Assembly: GCF_047948215.1 (NCBI RefSeq) | Contig: NC_134456.1 | Coordinates: 62,515,529 to 62,579,528, forward strand | DNA length: 64,000 nt | Source of the DNA: Lycorma delicatula | Lineage: Eukaryota; Arthropoda; Insecta; Hemiptera; Fulgoridae | Reading direction: 5' to 3' | Part shown: piece after piece, positions 23,970 through 34,938 of the stretch | Layout of the letters: each line of letters starts with the position of its first letter | How positions within the stretch are numbered: position 1 is the stretch's first letter | Position numbers and translations under genes: made by a program | Notes under the pieces: generated by a model | What the model was told of the DNA's origin: nothing | The model's database searches: none | Seen by the model: only the letters and a program-made list of their open reading frames with translations

Positions 23970-23992
23970 ATTCGTAACTTATATACCTTGTA
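22499..23992. mobile_element. 1.5-kb non-autonomous DNA element with ~170-190-bp inverted repeats
   Basis: The left arm (22499-22667) starts TTACAAGGTATATAAGTTAC. It includes CGAAAGGAGAAGGGTAACG, CATCAAAGTACAATTTTGCG and TTTGGTCGCACAACAG, and ends at AACCGTAGAA. The right arm (23801-23992) is its reverse complement, with only scattered substitutions plus a long T run (23941-23969) where the left arm has TA repeats. The 1.1-kb centre has no transposase frame. It contains a hAT MITE (23258-23498) and a 15-bp hairpin (AAACTGTTATAAACT, around 22679-22711). This looks like a non-autonomous or foldback element whose mobilising transposase is not in the window. Confidence 0.85.
23258..23498 (-). mobile_element. 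hAT MITE, copy 1 (nested)
   Basis: Starts CAGTGGTTCCCAAAC and ends AGAATCACTG. The flanking 8-mers are ATTTAATT (23250-23257) and ATTTAATG (23499-23506), a 7-of-8 match as expected of a hAT target duplication. The inside (GGCGGCCTACC, GTCTACTCGTTAGTAAGAG, TTATGAAGCTTTTACA, GGGGCGCCGCGGCG) is the reverse complement of the copies at 34674 and 63731. It sits inside the 22499-23992 element and is therefore younger. Confidence 0.92.
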
Positions 23993-23999
23993 AATATTA

Positions 24000-24438
24000 T
24001 ACATTCTTTGACCTACCTTAAATTTGGTAGTACGATATTGTATTTCTTCCTTCTCAGATTACTTAAAACATACGTGTGTCAACCCACGTATTGTTTGTGT
24101 AATTTATGCTACTAAACTAAAATTATTACGTTTCATTTATATATCTATGATTATTATTTTAACTGATTGTTTTTAGTTTATTTATTTGTTTGTAAAAATT
24201 ACATAGACTTTTAATACTTTAACATGTGATAAATGAAGGGAAATATTTTAATTATCCGAATAGGCGTTCTCCAAACGTATTGAGTGACCAACTACAGCGG
24301 GTGGTAAGGTTAATACAAGCATGTGCTCGGTAATTAATCCTCAGTATGGTGTAAACATTTAATTATGCATTTTTCAATATATATGAAGTGAATAAAATAA
24401 AGAAATTAATTCGATGATTCCTAGTTAAAAGAAAAAAT

Positions 24439-24446
<8 letters not shown>
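24000..24446. other. Gene-free AT-rich DNA
   Basis: No recognisable feature. Confidence 0.55.
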
Positions 24447-24471
<25 letters not shown>

Positions 24472-24493
24472 TCATGCGCGCGCACGAACACAC
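24447..24493. repeat. (TA)n-(TG)n tract ending in a GCGCGC palindrome
   Basis: A TA then TG run ends in TGTGTTCATGCGCG followed by CGCACGAACACA, a near-perfect palindrome with one mismatch. Alternating purine-pyrimidine sequence of this kind can adopt Z-DNA or cruciform form. Confidence 0.85.
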
Positions 24494-24980
24494 ATGTTTA
24501 AGCGGTTTTATAGAAGTTCCTGGTATTTTAATTATATAAATTTACTATAATAGTTATTTTTTGGCACAGTGTTATTTGCAGTGAAAAATATTTACTTAAC
24601 CGGATGGAAAAGTACCAGATTTAATAATAGATAGTGGATGATTTATTTATCAGATGGGAGTCTATCCAGTATTCGATGTAACAAACTATTTTCTCCAAGG
24701 TTCTGAACGTACAGTTCAGAGATGCTAAAAAAGAATAAAATGCTACACAATCTTAATGATTCTTTTCATTGGGGAAACTTAGGTTATAAATTACATTACT
24801 ACTGTATGTTTTCTAAGAAGTATTTGTTCTTTGAAAACTTTATGGGATTCTTCCTCAAGATTTTGTAAAATATTGTAAAGTGTTTTTTTTAATCATTTTT
24901 ACATCGATAAACCAGTAGTTGTTTTATCTTGAATTTCTTTAAAAATAATTTCATTATATTTAAAATTTGAAGATTTTCAT
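24494..24980. other. Gene-free AT-rich DNA
   Basis: No recognisable feature before the mariner-type element. Confidence 0.55.
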
Positions 24981-26322
24981 TATACAGGGTATAAAACATA
25001 AACCCGAATCCACAATGAAACCGCTACCCAACACTATTTCTGAATACTCGCACAACTAGCACGACCAGTACATGTTACTTCTGATTGTTGCTGCCGTTTT
25101 GTTGCAGTGCAGTATTGTGAGTGCAGTTGTGTTTGTGTAAAATGGCTTATTCAATTCAGGAGAGGATAGCTATAGTTGAGGCCTATATTCGTTCTAGATC
25201 GTTTGAAGAATCACGTCAAGTATTCTTAGAAAACTTTCCGAATGTCTGTATCCCAGCGAAGAGTACCATACACGATTTTGTAAAAAAAATGGCGTGCAAC
25301 AGCTTCGGCTTCAAATTCAAAACGAAATAATCAACCATCCATTAGGACTCCACAGGCCATTGCCGATATTGAAAGGAAATTACTGCCAGTCCAAAAAAAT
25401 CAGGAAGCAAGTTATCCCAACAATCTGGTGTTAAATACATATCTTGTCGTAAAATTCTTCATGAATTAAAATTGAAACCATACCGCGTTACAACTGAAGG
25501 TGGGAGACAGACAAACCGAAACGACTTGAATATTGCAATTGGCTTCTCGAAAAAATTGTTAGTGGACAGATAGACCCGATGTCGTATTTCATGTCAGAAG
25601 AGGCATGGTTTCAGTTATCCGGCCATGTTAATTCGCAGAACACCAAGTACTGGATGGCGAAGAATCCTCATGAGATATTCGAGCGTCCACTTCACGATGA
25701 GAAAATTGGTGTTTGGTCTGCCATTTCCGGTAATCGTATAGTGGGACCAATATTTTTTGACCAAACTATCAATACAAAAGTTTATCTCACAATTTTTGAA
25801 GAATTCTATGCGCAATTAACTGATAATGAAAAAGAATAAGTTTCTTTCAACAAGACGGAACAATGTGTTGCACATTAAACGTTTCACTGAATCGCGTTCA
25901 TGCAGTTTTCTCAAATGAACTAGCTGTCAGTAGAGGATGGTGGCCTCCACATTCCCCAGAGTTGTCTACTTGCGATTTTTTCCTTTCGGGCTACTTAAAG
26001 AAGAGTTTATCCATCTAATACCCACAATATTGATGAACTGAAGGTGAAAATTCAACGAGAAATCAACGTAATTTACAACAGCATTTTGCGTCAGATGATT
26101 CTCAATATGATCAATTATGCACAAAAGTGCATCGAAGCCCAGGGTGGCCATTTTGAACATCTGTTTTAACAATACGGTAATTAAATGCAACATTTATATT
26201 ACGTTCTATGTTTTTCTTATTTAATTTCTCCGTATCATTCATAAAATTTCATTCCAACATAACCTATTGATTCTGCAGCGGTTACGTTATGGGTTCGGTT
26301 TTATATTGCTCACTCAGTATAT
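24981..26322 (+). mobile_element. Tc1/mariner-superfamily transposon (about 1.34 kb)
   Basis: The left end TATACAGGGTATAAAACATA and the right end, which in reverse complement starts TATACTGAGTGAGCAATATA, form imperfect inverted repeats. Both continue into an AAACC(C)GAA block about 25-30 nt in. TA dinucleotides flank both ends, the target site of this superfamily. Between them lies a single decayed transposase gene on the plus strand. Length and structure fit a nearly complete mariner-type element with an inactive gene. Confidence 0.85.
25121..26169 (+). pseudogene. Broken mariner-type transposase with DUF4817-like N-terminus
   Basis: The likely start is the ATG at 25142 (MAYSIQERIAIVEAYIRSRS). 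Residues 1-50 match the DUF4817 helix-turn-helix domain found in many insect mariner-like transposases. The frame breaks near 25330. A second DNA-binding part follows (AIADIERK, then RKILHELKLKPYRV near 25445-25490). The catalytic part has FMSEEAWFQLSGHVNSQNTK (about 25588), then FERPLHDEKIGVWSAISGNR, then FFQQDG (about 25843-25859, shifted frame) and WWPPHSPELSTCDFFL (about 25938-25985). In active relatives the first block reads SDEAWF; here it reads SEEAWF, so the first catalytic Asp is Glu. At least three frameshifts are present. The 3' end (YAQKCIEAQGGHFEHLF) is intact and stops at 26169. The protein would normally be roughly 340-380 residues. It is a recent but dead copy. Confidence 0.9.
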
Positions 26323-26398
26323 AAAAATAACTTACTTTCTTAGATATTACTTAAGCCTAAAGTTTATTTGATAATTTATTGCAACTTCTTTTTTTTTT

Positions 26399-26435
26399 GC
26401 AAAAAATAAGAATCTTTTTGATTCTTATTTTTTGC
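26399..26435. repeat. 16-bp perfect hairpin
   Basis: GCAAAAAATAAGAATC and GATTCTTATTTTTTGC are exact reverse complements with a TTTTT loop. It lies about 75 bp beyond the mariner-type element and does not belong to its ends. Confidence 0.85.
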
Positions 26436-27416
26436 TCAGCAATCTACACTTGCTACGAACGGTAGTAATTCCTCTACGCTTTTTAAAATTGAATTTCAGT
26501 ATAGTAGTCATAACCGGGATCTAGTTTTGTCACTTATCCTGACGGTTTGTTCTTTCCTCCACTGATTACAATTGCATATTATTTGGAAAAGTGTTTTCAC
26601 ATCATGATCACAAACTCTAATCTGCGATTTAGTTTATATACATTTATACAGAAATATTTTCCTTTATCATAATTCTTTAAGTAAGACAGCTTGGAGGTTG
26701 TTGATAATTTATAGTTTAAAACACTGATACAAAATAGAGAAGAATACAGAATAAGCAGCAAACTTGTCAAATAGTATTTGATAATACAAAAAAATGAATC
26801 GATGAAAAATTCCGAAGATGTAATCTGAAATTTTACTTCTATGAACATTTTATAACTTTATCTTATTACGTGTTTTATAATCCGTACTTTTCAGATTCGT
26901 TATAATTTATTTATAGCCTATTTCATGGCTAAATATGGATTTACCGATTGTAGGTTAAGGTTTAATGTTTAGTAATAACCATATCATTCCCTAACAAATT
27001 GCTATGAAGTAATCTAAATTTACTTGTCTTATTACTTGATTCTTGGAGTATATATTTAATACGATTGATGAGAATTTAATTGTATATACTTATTTACATA
27101 ATTAGATAATTTTCTTTTAAATTAAAGTGTATTTCCTTTTTCTGGAAGTTCTATTTATATGTAATTCTGTTTGAAAAATTCTGTTTTATTAGTTTTAAAA
27201 ATATGTATTTTAAATTTTTGTCGTGTATTTATTTATAGTTGTTTTAAAAGTAGGAATGAAGTTAATAAAAATAATATTTAATGATAATCGGTTTTACATG
27301 TATTAATGTTTGAAGCTATTTTGTGAAGTTTGGATTGTTTTATTTACATGCAAGTTTGTTTTTCATTTTTTTTTTACATGAATAAGTTGTAACAACTGGT
27401 TTACTTTGTGTTTCAG
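26436..27416. other. Gene-free AT-rich DNA
   Basis: Intron-like AT-rich sequence leading to the candidate acceptor site at 27416. A minus-strand open frame at 26597-26848 has no recognisable similarity. Confidence 0.5.
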
Positions 27417-27451
27417 GGACATCCAGGAGTTCACCGCCGACTGAACAAAAG
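27417..27451 (+). other. Candidate 35-nt micro-exon
   Basis: A pyrimidine-rich tract (27367-27374 and TTTGTGTTTCAG ending at 27416) gives a good 3' splice site. The 35-nt block GGACATCCAGGAGTTCACCG... (to 27451) is much more GC-rich than several kilobases around it. It ends in AAAAG followed by GTCAGT, an acceptable 5' splice site. All or most frames are open over this length: frame 1 gives GHPGVHRRLNK and frame 2 gives TSRSSPPTEQK. A Ser/Pro-rich insert of this kind is a common form of alternative micro-exon. I cannot name the gene. It may equally be a chance match to splice consensus. Confidence 0.4.
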
Positions 27452-27972
27452 GTCAGTTTTTATCGTTTATCTTTATTTTAATATTCAACGAAATGTAATT
27501 TAATATTACCTTATTCTGAATTGTAAATAAATTGTTCTGTATGGAATTGTTGCCATTGAATTAATGTGAAGCATTTTATAACGTGAATTACTTATTGATG
27601 CTGTAAGGAAGGTAATATTGTGAATGATAACTGGTAATTTAATATAATTTTAATTCTATTTTTTACGTATGATAATTTCAACAACTATATAGTTCCAAAT
27701 ATTTTCAGTATTTTTTTGTGGTAAACTCTGTTTTACTTAAAACGATGAAAACTGTTATCTGTTAAATACTTTTTTTATGCCTCTGTGCATATTTGAAGGG
27801 TAAACAGAGGCTAATCCGGTTGTTTACTTCATCCTAAACAATGCCATTTAAATTCAGTGATTCGATTATGGTTGTTCTGTTTCCATTCCTTTGGGTTTAG
27901 GTTAAGTATATATGCCAAACAACTTGATTGATTTGGTGAGCAAATGGGTGATGGATATACCCTTACAAATAT
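27452..27972. other. Gene-free AT-rich DNA
   Basis: No recognisable feature after the candidate donor site. Confidence 0.5.
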
Positions 27973-28025
27973 AAAGGATTCACAAGTAGTACTTGTACTC
28001 TAGTACTACTTGTAGTGAATCCTTT
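27973..28025. repeat. Near-perfect hairpin, 20-bp arms
   Basis: AAAGGATTCACAAGTAGTAC pairs with GTACTACTTGT-AG-TGAATCCTTT, a two-base bulge being the only flaw. The loop is TTGTACTCTA. Flanking sequence shows no transposon end. Confidence 0.85.
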
Positions 28026-30225
28026 ATTCTTCTAATTTATATTTTATATAATAAAATTTATATTTTATATATCTTAAAATTAGAAAACTTGTATGTATAC
28101 CGGTCAATGAGTTAAACACGAAATTTTGAAACCTTACAATTTGCTTCATAAACATAGTAAAAAAAATCAAGAGTGTTCTTATTTTATACCCTTACCCCTT
28201 ATTTAATTACCAGAAAATTATTTTCAAAATTTAAAAAACCTTTCTTGTTTTCATTTAATTTGAACGTTTTTGGACCAACAATTTTCCAATCAATAACGAC
28301 TGTTTCCCAAAGTTTAACTATTTTAGTTAGCAATTTTTTTTTTTTTAACTACCGTGTTCGTTTTGTTAAGTTGAGGAACACTACCAGTAACAATTTCAGA
28401 ACAAGAATGTTTAAATCACGGATTAAATGATATATTTGTTAACAAAAATGTTATTAAATACTTTGTATCAGTGCATTGTAATTCTATCAATATACAAAAA
28501 CATGCGCAATTGATGAACAATTTGTCTTACGACAAGCCCTCCATATTTGAGCTTTGAGCTTTCAGTTCTCAAAGAGGTTAATTATTAATTGATCGTTTCA
28601 TTACTTTTTCTTTTTCACGGCAGTTAATATAGTAGATGTTTTTTTTTTAAATAATTATTTTAAGTTATTTTTTAATGTTTTAAAATTAATTGCTTTAAAA
28701 AACTATTCATACCTGTCATAATAATACATTTTTATAGCATTTTAATAATTGTTTTTATACAGTTTCTTATTTAGCTTATCTAAAGGAACGTATTTCACCA
28801 TTATTATTAGATAATAGATCATATGCATATATATGAAATATCATTTCATTTATACTTTATAAATAAGATCGCTAGTTTTGTTACCATTATGATGCAAATT
28901 TTAATTAAGCTTCAAACTCATCGGAAAATATATCGTGTGCTAGTAAAATTGTATAAATGTATGATTTCATTGTAATTTACATCAAAAGATTACATTTGTG
29001 AATGAATTGAATTGCGAACATTATGTAAAATAATTGTAACATTTAATTTCGTAACTCTTTTGGTTGTTATAATGAAAATTGAAGGTACAGATAACTTCCT
29101 GGTAAAACTTAGTTATTATAAACGTTAAAATTAAATTTTATTTAACTATTCTGAAGTTTTCCCACAGTGTTTCTTTGTCAGAAGAATAAATATTTCCTTT
29201 TGTTATCTAATTTTCTCTACATAAATAAATTATTCTTGACTGAGAAAGAATTAATTGTATTATTAAACGCGCTAATATCGCCTTAATGCGAACGTCTGAA
29301 ATTTAATGTTGTCAACTTGCGTGACGATGAAGCCTTCTGAAATTTGAGCTTAATCTTCGTGACGTAGTTACCCTTATGATGTGTTTTAACCTACATACTA
29401 TACCCAACTTTATTTCGTTTGCTGACATTATAATCAAAAACTACGAGTAGAACATTTTTATGGAATCCCTCTGCTTTTATTAGCTATTTTTAAAAAAAAT
29501 ATTGTTGCTACCGATGTGCGTTAAAGTTAAGATTTCATTTCAACAGATGGAGGTTTAGAATATAATAGAATGATTGTTATTCTTCCTCGGATTGCATCGT
29601 TTGGATTATTTTACAAAAAAATATGTTTTTTTTTTCGTTTAGTGACTAACAACTGTAATAATAACAGTGAATATAATTTTTATTTTCCTTAATTGGAATG
29701 ACAATAAGTGGGGACAATTCTCATTTTATTGTTTAGTTACATTAGTTAGGAAACAATAATTTTTTTTCCTGTTTTAATACTAAATGAATGGAAAGTAAAA
29801 AAAAAAGTTTAATTCTTTAATTAGAGGTAATTTGTTTACTGTGTTGCGAAGGGAGTGCACTATATATATTCATGAATATTAATTTTTTTATTTGCTGAAT
29901 ATGGTATTGTTTTAAATGTTGGTAGGGCTATTTATAACTAATTGTAAAAGTTCCTCAAACAAGAACGTTTCCTAACTTTGATGGACTTATTATTTTTTTT
30001 CTTTGAACATATATTATAAAATCGTTCACCTGCTCCCATCCGAAGTAATAAGCTGATTCCTCCAGAAATTGTGCGGACACCCAACTATCTGTAGGTACAC
30101 GAAATATTACATTTAAGAGTAAATAAACTCTTTTTCATCGTCCACCCCTCTCCCCTGGTAAACCAGACCGGAGTCCTTAGTTAAATAAAATTGAAGGCTT
30201 AGATAGATCAAGTTAAAAATATTAA
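28026..30225. other. Gene-free AT-rich DNA
   Basis: Homopolymer-rich sequence. The 85-codon frame at 28173-28430 is a Phe/Leu-rich AT translation without similarity I recognise. Confidence 0.6.
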
Positions 30226-30329
30226 GGGAACTAGGACTTAATTCGTTGTTGGGATCGCTGGTGGTGTGCATTATATTTACCGATTAGATTCGTTTATTAT
30301 GAGACATTTACAGTCGCTAGTAGCTTACT

Positions 30330-30700
30330 TAAAAGTAGAACTAGGCGCGGGGTTCGTGCTTCCGTGAACTCGGTTAGCTAGTTCAGAGGGGAACGAAGTA
30401 GAACAGTCAAGATGTCCGGAAGAGGCCCACCGCGAAGGCGAAGGCTGAGTTAAAAATCGCGATGTAAATGTCTACCAAGGCATTTACATCAATGGCATCC
30501 AAATCGAGGCCTGGCTTATTACTGTGAGATGTAATCAGTTAGACGGTATAATGACGACCTCCCCGTTAAAGCCCATCAGGGATATGATCGGGGGGGGGGG
30601 CTAGGTGTCTCCCCTACGGGGGTTGGGATGTCCACCCTTCTTCCCCAATTTTTAATCCCTATTTGTTCAATAGGTTTTTGTCGGGTGCCCACTGAATTCA
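30330..30700 (+). repeat. GC-rich island with an 11-base G run
   Basis: A section of unusually mixed composition: GGCGCGGGGTTCGTGC near 30346, ATGTCCGGAAGAGG at 30411, CTCCCCTACGGGGG near 30610 and an uninterrupted G run at 30590-30600. The frame from 30411 stops after 13 codons. There is no recognisable protein. Short upstream frames and GC-rich leader sequence would suit the 5' untranslated region of a non-LTR element or an old gene leader. I cannot choose between them. Confidence 0.4.
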
Positions 30701-31210
30701 CGCTAAGAATGTAGATAATTTTTTTATTTAGTGTGTTCTCGGTAATTTTAGGCTAGTTTCACACTTGCACGGCAGCCGTGAGCGCGATGCCGTTTACACG
30801 ATGTGCTATGTAAACGCGTTCTTCCACACATGGACGGTTCGTACTCAGATTTTATTATATACATGTTAGTCATATTATGTACATGGAGCACGAACGCATT
30901 ATAGCGATAATGTTTTTATTTAGGCGATTAAAATATGGAATAGATGGAAGAATAGACTTCAGCGAGTTGACCCAATAAATGAAGGAAAAGTATCGTGGGG
31001 ATTTTATGTACTTTTTAACGATCTAAAAAATAATGAAGATGATTTTTTTCACTTATTTTAGAATCAGTGTATCTACTTTTGATCAGTTTGATTGAAGGAT
31101 TCTCTGCAACACAAAAACACTTTTATGAGAGAAAACATCCAACCTATGGAAAGGTTGGCAGTTGCGAGCAACTCGGTATAATATAGTTATTTTAATAAGT
31201 AACACTTTAA
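30701..31210. other. Unassigned DNA
   Basis: Moderately AT-rich, with CACTTGCACGGCAGCCGTGA near 30762-30781, a small palindromic GC block. No gene recognised. Confidence 0.5.
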
Positions 31211-31509
31211 CCCACCGGGTTGGTCTAGTGGGTGAACGCGTCTTCGCAAATCAGCTGATTTGGAAGTCGAGGGTTCCAACGTTCAAATCCTAGTAAAGGC
31301 GCAGTTACTTTTATATGGATTTGAATACTTGATCGTGGGTACCGGTGTTCTTTGGTGGTTGTGTTTCAATTAACCACACATCTCGGAAATGGTCGACCTT
31401 AAGTATGTACAAGATTACACTTCAGTTACACTCATACGTATCATCCTCATTCAGCCTCTTTTGTAATAACTGACACGGTGATTCTCGGAGGCGAAATAGG
31501 AAAAAAAAT
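31211..31509 (+). mobile_element. SINE-A, full-length copy
   Basis: The head CCCACCGGGTTGGTCTAGTG, GGTGAACGCGTC (box A-like) and GTTCAAATCC (box B, near 31280) is tRNA-derived. The body follows: TTTGAATACTTGATCGTGGG, TACCGGTGTTCTTTGGTGGT, TCAATTAACCACACATCTC, ATCATCCTCATTCA. The tail is GGAGGCGAAATAGGAAAAAA followed by A-rich sequence. There is no protein. Transcription would be by RNA polymerase III from the internal boxes, and mobility depends on a partner LINE. Clear target duplications were not found for this copy. Confidence 0.92.
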
Positions 31510-33137
31510 AAATAAACACATTAGATTGTTTTTAATGATTCTATTCGATTTCATTATCCAGAACAATGTAAATTGAGTATTGAAAATATTTTGAAGAAAT
31601 TAAACAATATAATCTAATAAGTAATAAAAAAAACTAATTTTTAAATAAGATCTATAATGTTTATTGAAATTAAATTATAAAATTACATATTTTCTGTAGT
31701 TAAGTCCATTAAGTCAGATTATTCTGATGGGCCGTAGGATTTGTTTAAAAACTGCTGACTGCACTATGAATTACAGGCTAATGGGTGAAATCTGCATAGC
31801 TGTCTTCACAACTGGATTAATAGGCCGTTATGTGAGATATATACAGTGCGTACGACGGAGATGGAAATAAAAGCTTATTTGCACAAGGCATACAGTCGCT
31901 GTACAGAGCATTATTATTCTTTTCTCGTTACATTAGGCTCATTCAGAATCCGAGTATTCTGCAATACAGGGAGTTTAATTATTTTCATAAATAACAAAAA
32001 TTGTTTGCGCAATAAAATGTATTATCATTTTGTTTAATTTCGGACAATAATTTCTTTAAAAATATTTCTTACTGTATATAGTACAAAAACGAATACTTTA
32101 TACTTGTAATAATAGATTATTACTACACTCCCTCCATCAAGTGAGTCGTAAAATGAATGACCACTTTATATGAATAAAGGATATCAAAATATTTCATTTG
32201 AATCATATTTACATCTACATGTTGTAATGGATATTGTTATTGTTTTCATATAATAAACATCATCATTAAATAAATAGGCCTATACCCTACAAATTATAAT
32301 AATTTATTAATACTGTATTCTTTTAATACGTATTCATAGTTAGCTAAGTTATCCTTTTTCGCATTGTTGACTAATGTTCAATACTAATGTTTATTTCTCA
32401 TTTTCAATAAATATTTAGTTCAATTCTTGGCGTGACCCGACCCGGCACAAATGTTGTAATAGCTTCCTTCTCTAATGTGTGGCGTTTTAGTAAATGTTTT
32501 GTGTATTAATGAATTCGTATGTTTTTTGCTTATTTTTTGTTAGTGAATTTTTTTTTTGTTATGCCAGAATTTAAATCTACTTAAATATAATTTTATTATA
32601 CTTTATTACCTAAGGTAATAGTGTTACTTTTTGAAGTAACTTGTTTTGAAATTTTTTTGATTTGGGTGTTGATAGTGGGTGGAAGGACTGAAAAAATTAA
32701 GATATTATTTATTGAATGCATTGTTCATGAAGAGAATAAAAAGTTCCATAGTCAAGCTCGTGAAATAGTTGATAATGTATACGATTTTATGAAGAAAAAG
32801 CCATAAAGTTTGGAAAAGTAGAAGATGACTAACTTGTGGGATTTCAAAACACAAGTTCAAAAAACAAAAGCAGAATTTTCTTAAATCTAAATCGCAGTCC
32901 TACGAATTCAGCACACAAAAAAAGCGTTCAAAACCAACGTTTAAACAACGTTCAAAAATAGAATTGACAATTTTGATCAAGGCGTTGTAAGACGAGCAGT
33001 TAACGATTTTCACACAAAACATAATTAACTGCCTGTTCGGACTTACGTTTCTTTAACTTTTAAATACTCTTTACGTTTTTATATTTTATTTTAGTTTAAA
33101 TGTTGGAACTCTAATGCATTTAATTGGATTTTTAAAT
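31510..33137. other. Gene-free AT-rich DNA
   Basis: Short open frames at 31846-32037 and 32621-32806 are without recognisable similarity. Near 32427 CGTGACCCGACCCGGCAC is a small GC-rich patch of unknown origin. Confidence 0.5.
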
Positions 33138-33360
33138 TTAAATGTCTTCGGCTTCGATCGGATTCATTCGGATATTCGAAGTACGCTCGGCTCCTTTCGT
33201 TTGTATTCGGCTGCTGACGACATCACACGGTTCCTTTCGGATGCAGTCGGCTCCTGACGAAGCAGCGGCTCCAGCAACATTATTTAAAATAAGTCCATCG
33301 TCATTCTTGTGACATTCATTATTCATTCTTAAGTTGTCACCCTTGTTAGGTTACAGCCAA
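33138..33360. repeat. TTCGG-rich degenerate tandem block
   Basis: Repeated TTCGG/CTCGG words occur in two imperfect copies about 41 bp apart: CTCCTTTCGTTTGTATTCGG + CTGCTGACGAC, then TTCCTTTCGGATGCAGTCGG + CTCCTGACGAA. The minus strand is open for 62 codons across it, but the composition is repeat-driven and I recognise no domain. Confidence 0.5.
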
Positions 33361-34665
33361 TCGCCTACCAGTGACATTCGCAATCATTAACAGTTCCAGT
33401 CCATAATTCAATTATAAAAAACATTTAATAATGTAAATAATTGATTTAATATTTCAAGTATTTTTATACATTCAATTTATACACACAAAAGTATTTTCAA
33501 GTTTAATAAAGAATTGATAACATCAACTTATGATTTTAATTATTTAAGAATCAGCGCCAAACTTCATGTGTTCTTACATCACACTACCTTCATTAAATAA
33601 ATTACGTGTACGTAATTTTCTTTTTCTACTTTGCTTTTAATCTTGCTTAACTAGTTTTATCTCAGACTTCCTTATTTCTTTTTAAATCTAAGCGTGTGAT
33701 GACTATAAAATTTGTAAAGCCTTATGATACTCGGTGAAATTTTATAAATAAAACTTTTAACTTACATTAAGTAAAATTAATCTTTTTTATTTATAAGGAA
33801 CAAAGTAGATATGAATACGTAATGAATAGATAATTTAAAAAAAATAAAATACGGAACTATAATGAGCATACTTACGTACTCATTCTGATATGTTAATCAT
33901 ACACTCAAGTAAATTATAATTTTACCAATAACACCTTAAATTTTGTATTAATATCAATGGGCGTAAAATATGCAAACGAAAGTGAGAGACAAACAATCGG
34001 ATGGTATGTGCCAAGTGGTAGTATTATTGTATAACAATAACAAACGGGTAACCTTGGCCAGGCACAAAATCACTGGCACCAAAACTACAATCAAGGTGGA
34101 GTTCACGGTTGTGTGCCTACTCGTTCATTCATACTTAACCTATCACGTTGTACCAACGCTGGAACATGATGAACGTGTTAATTCCGTTCCGTACCCTTCC
34201 TTCATTCACTAAATATTTACATTTACTTTTCAACTTATTTTTAATAAGTCTATTAATAATTGTCGTGAATGTTCCATCTTGGCCCGCTTTATATGGAAAA
34301 GTATTATAATTATTATTAGTTACTTAAAATTAGGCGTGGTTGTTAATTACGTGTTTTATATTATCTGTTTTATTTTTGTCTAAGTTAAATTAATTCTTCA
34401 TTGTTTGTGTATTTTTTTTTTTTACATATTCTGCTTCCATATTCTCGCTGATACGTCATGCAGATGATAATCTCGCGGGTATTTTTATACGAGATATTTA
34501 TATAAAATATAAACATATCACCCTTGCATATTAGCGTTAGTATTATCAAAGTTATTTTTTTAACTCATATTTCATAAAAAGCGACGTCAGTAATTGTTTG
34601 CTTAAGGAGTTAACGAAGAAAATACCGAATTTTAAATTTTTATAAATTTATACTTTTCCCTAATC
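33361..34665. other. Gene-free DNA
   Basis: AT-rich. An 80-codon plus frame at 33970-34212 (MQTKVRDKQSDGMCQVVVLL...) has an ordinary-looking composition but no recognisable family. Confidence 0.5.
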
Positions 34666-34673
34666 GGTTAATC

Positions 34674-34930
34674 CAGTGATTCCCAAACTGTGCGCCGCGG
34701 CGCCCAGAGCAGCCGCGAAATATTGTAAAAGCTTCATAATTAATTGAACAAAGACATTTATGATTATTAATTCAATGATAATAAAGTTAAAAAATAATGA
34801 AGGTACTCGAGTTTTATTTATTTTTATCTCTTACTTACGAGTAGTCATACTTTTACTTATGGTAGGTCGCCATTGAAAAATTTTAATTGAAAAAGGGTGC
34901 CGGCGACTCGGAAAAGTTTGGGAATCACTG
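34674..34930 (+). mobile_element. hAT MITE, copy 2, with perfect target duplication
   Basis: Starts CAGTGATTCCCAAACTG and ends AGTTTGGGAATCACTG, a terminal inverted repeat of about 16 bp. It is flanked on both sides by GGTTAATC (34666-34673 and 34931-34938), an exact 8-bp target duplication, the hAT hallmark. The inside has a GC-rich subterminal block (GCGCCGCGGCGCCCAG), TTGTAAAAGCTTCATAATTA and TTTATCTCTTACTTACGAGT. At 257 bp it is non-coding, so it must be mobilised by a hAT transposase elsewhere. The 1477-2990 remnant has a related but different terminus (CAGAGGTTCTCAACC). Confidence 0.96.
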
Positions 34931-34938
34931 GGTTAATC

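Noticed and set aside
30411..30455. ATG followed by Ser-Gly-Arg-Gly, like the start of histone H2A or H4
   Set aside because: The frame stops after 13 codons and no histone-fold sequence follows.
31211..31290. Apparent tRNA gene (box A and box B present)
   Set aside because: No complete cloverleaf with a paired acceptor stem could be seen, and the same sequence recurs as the head of six dispersed SINE copies.
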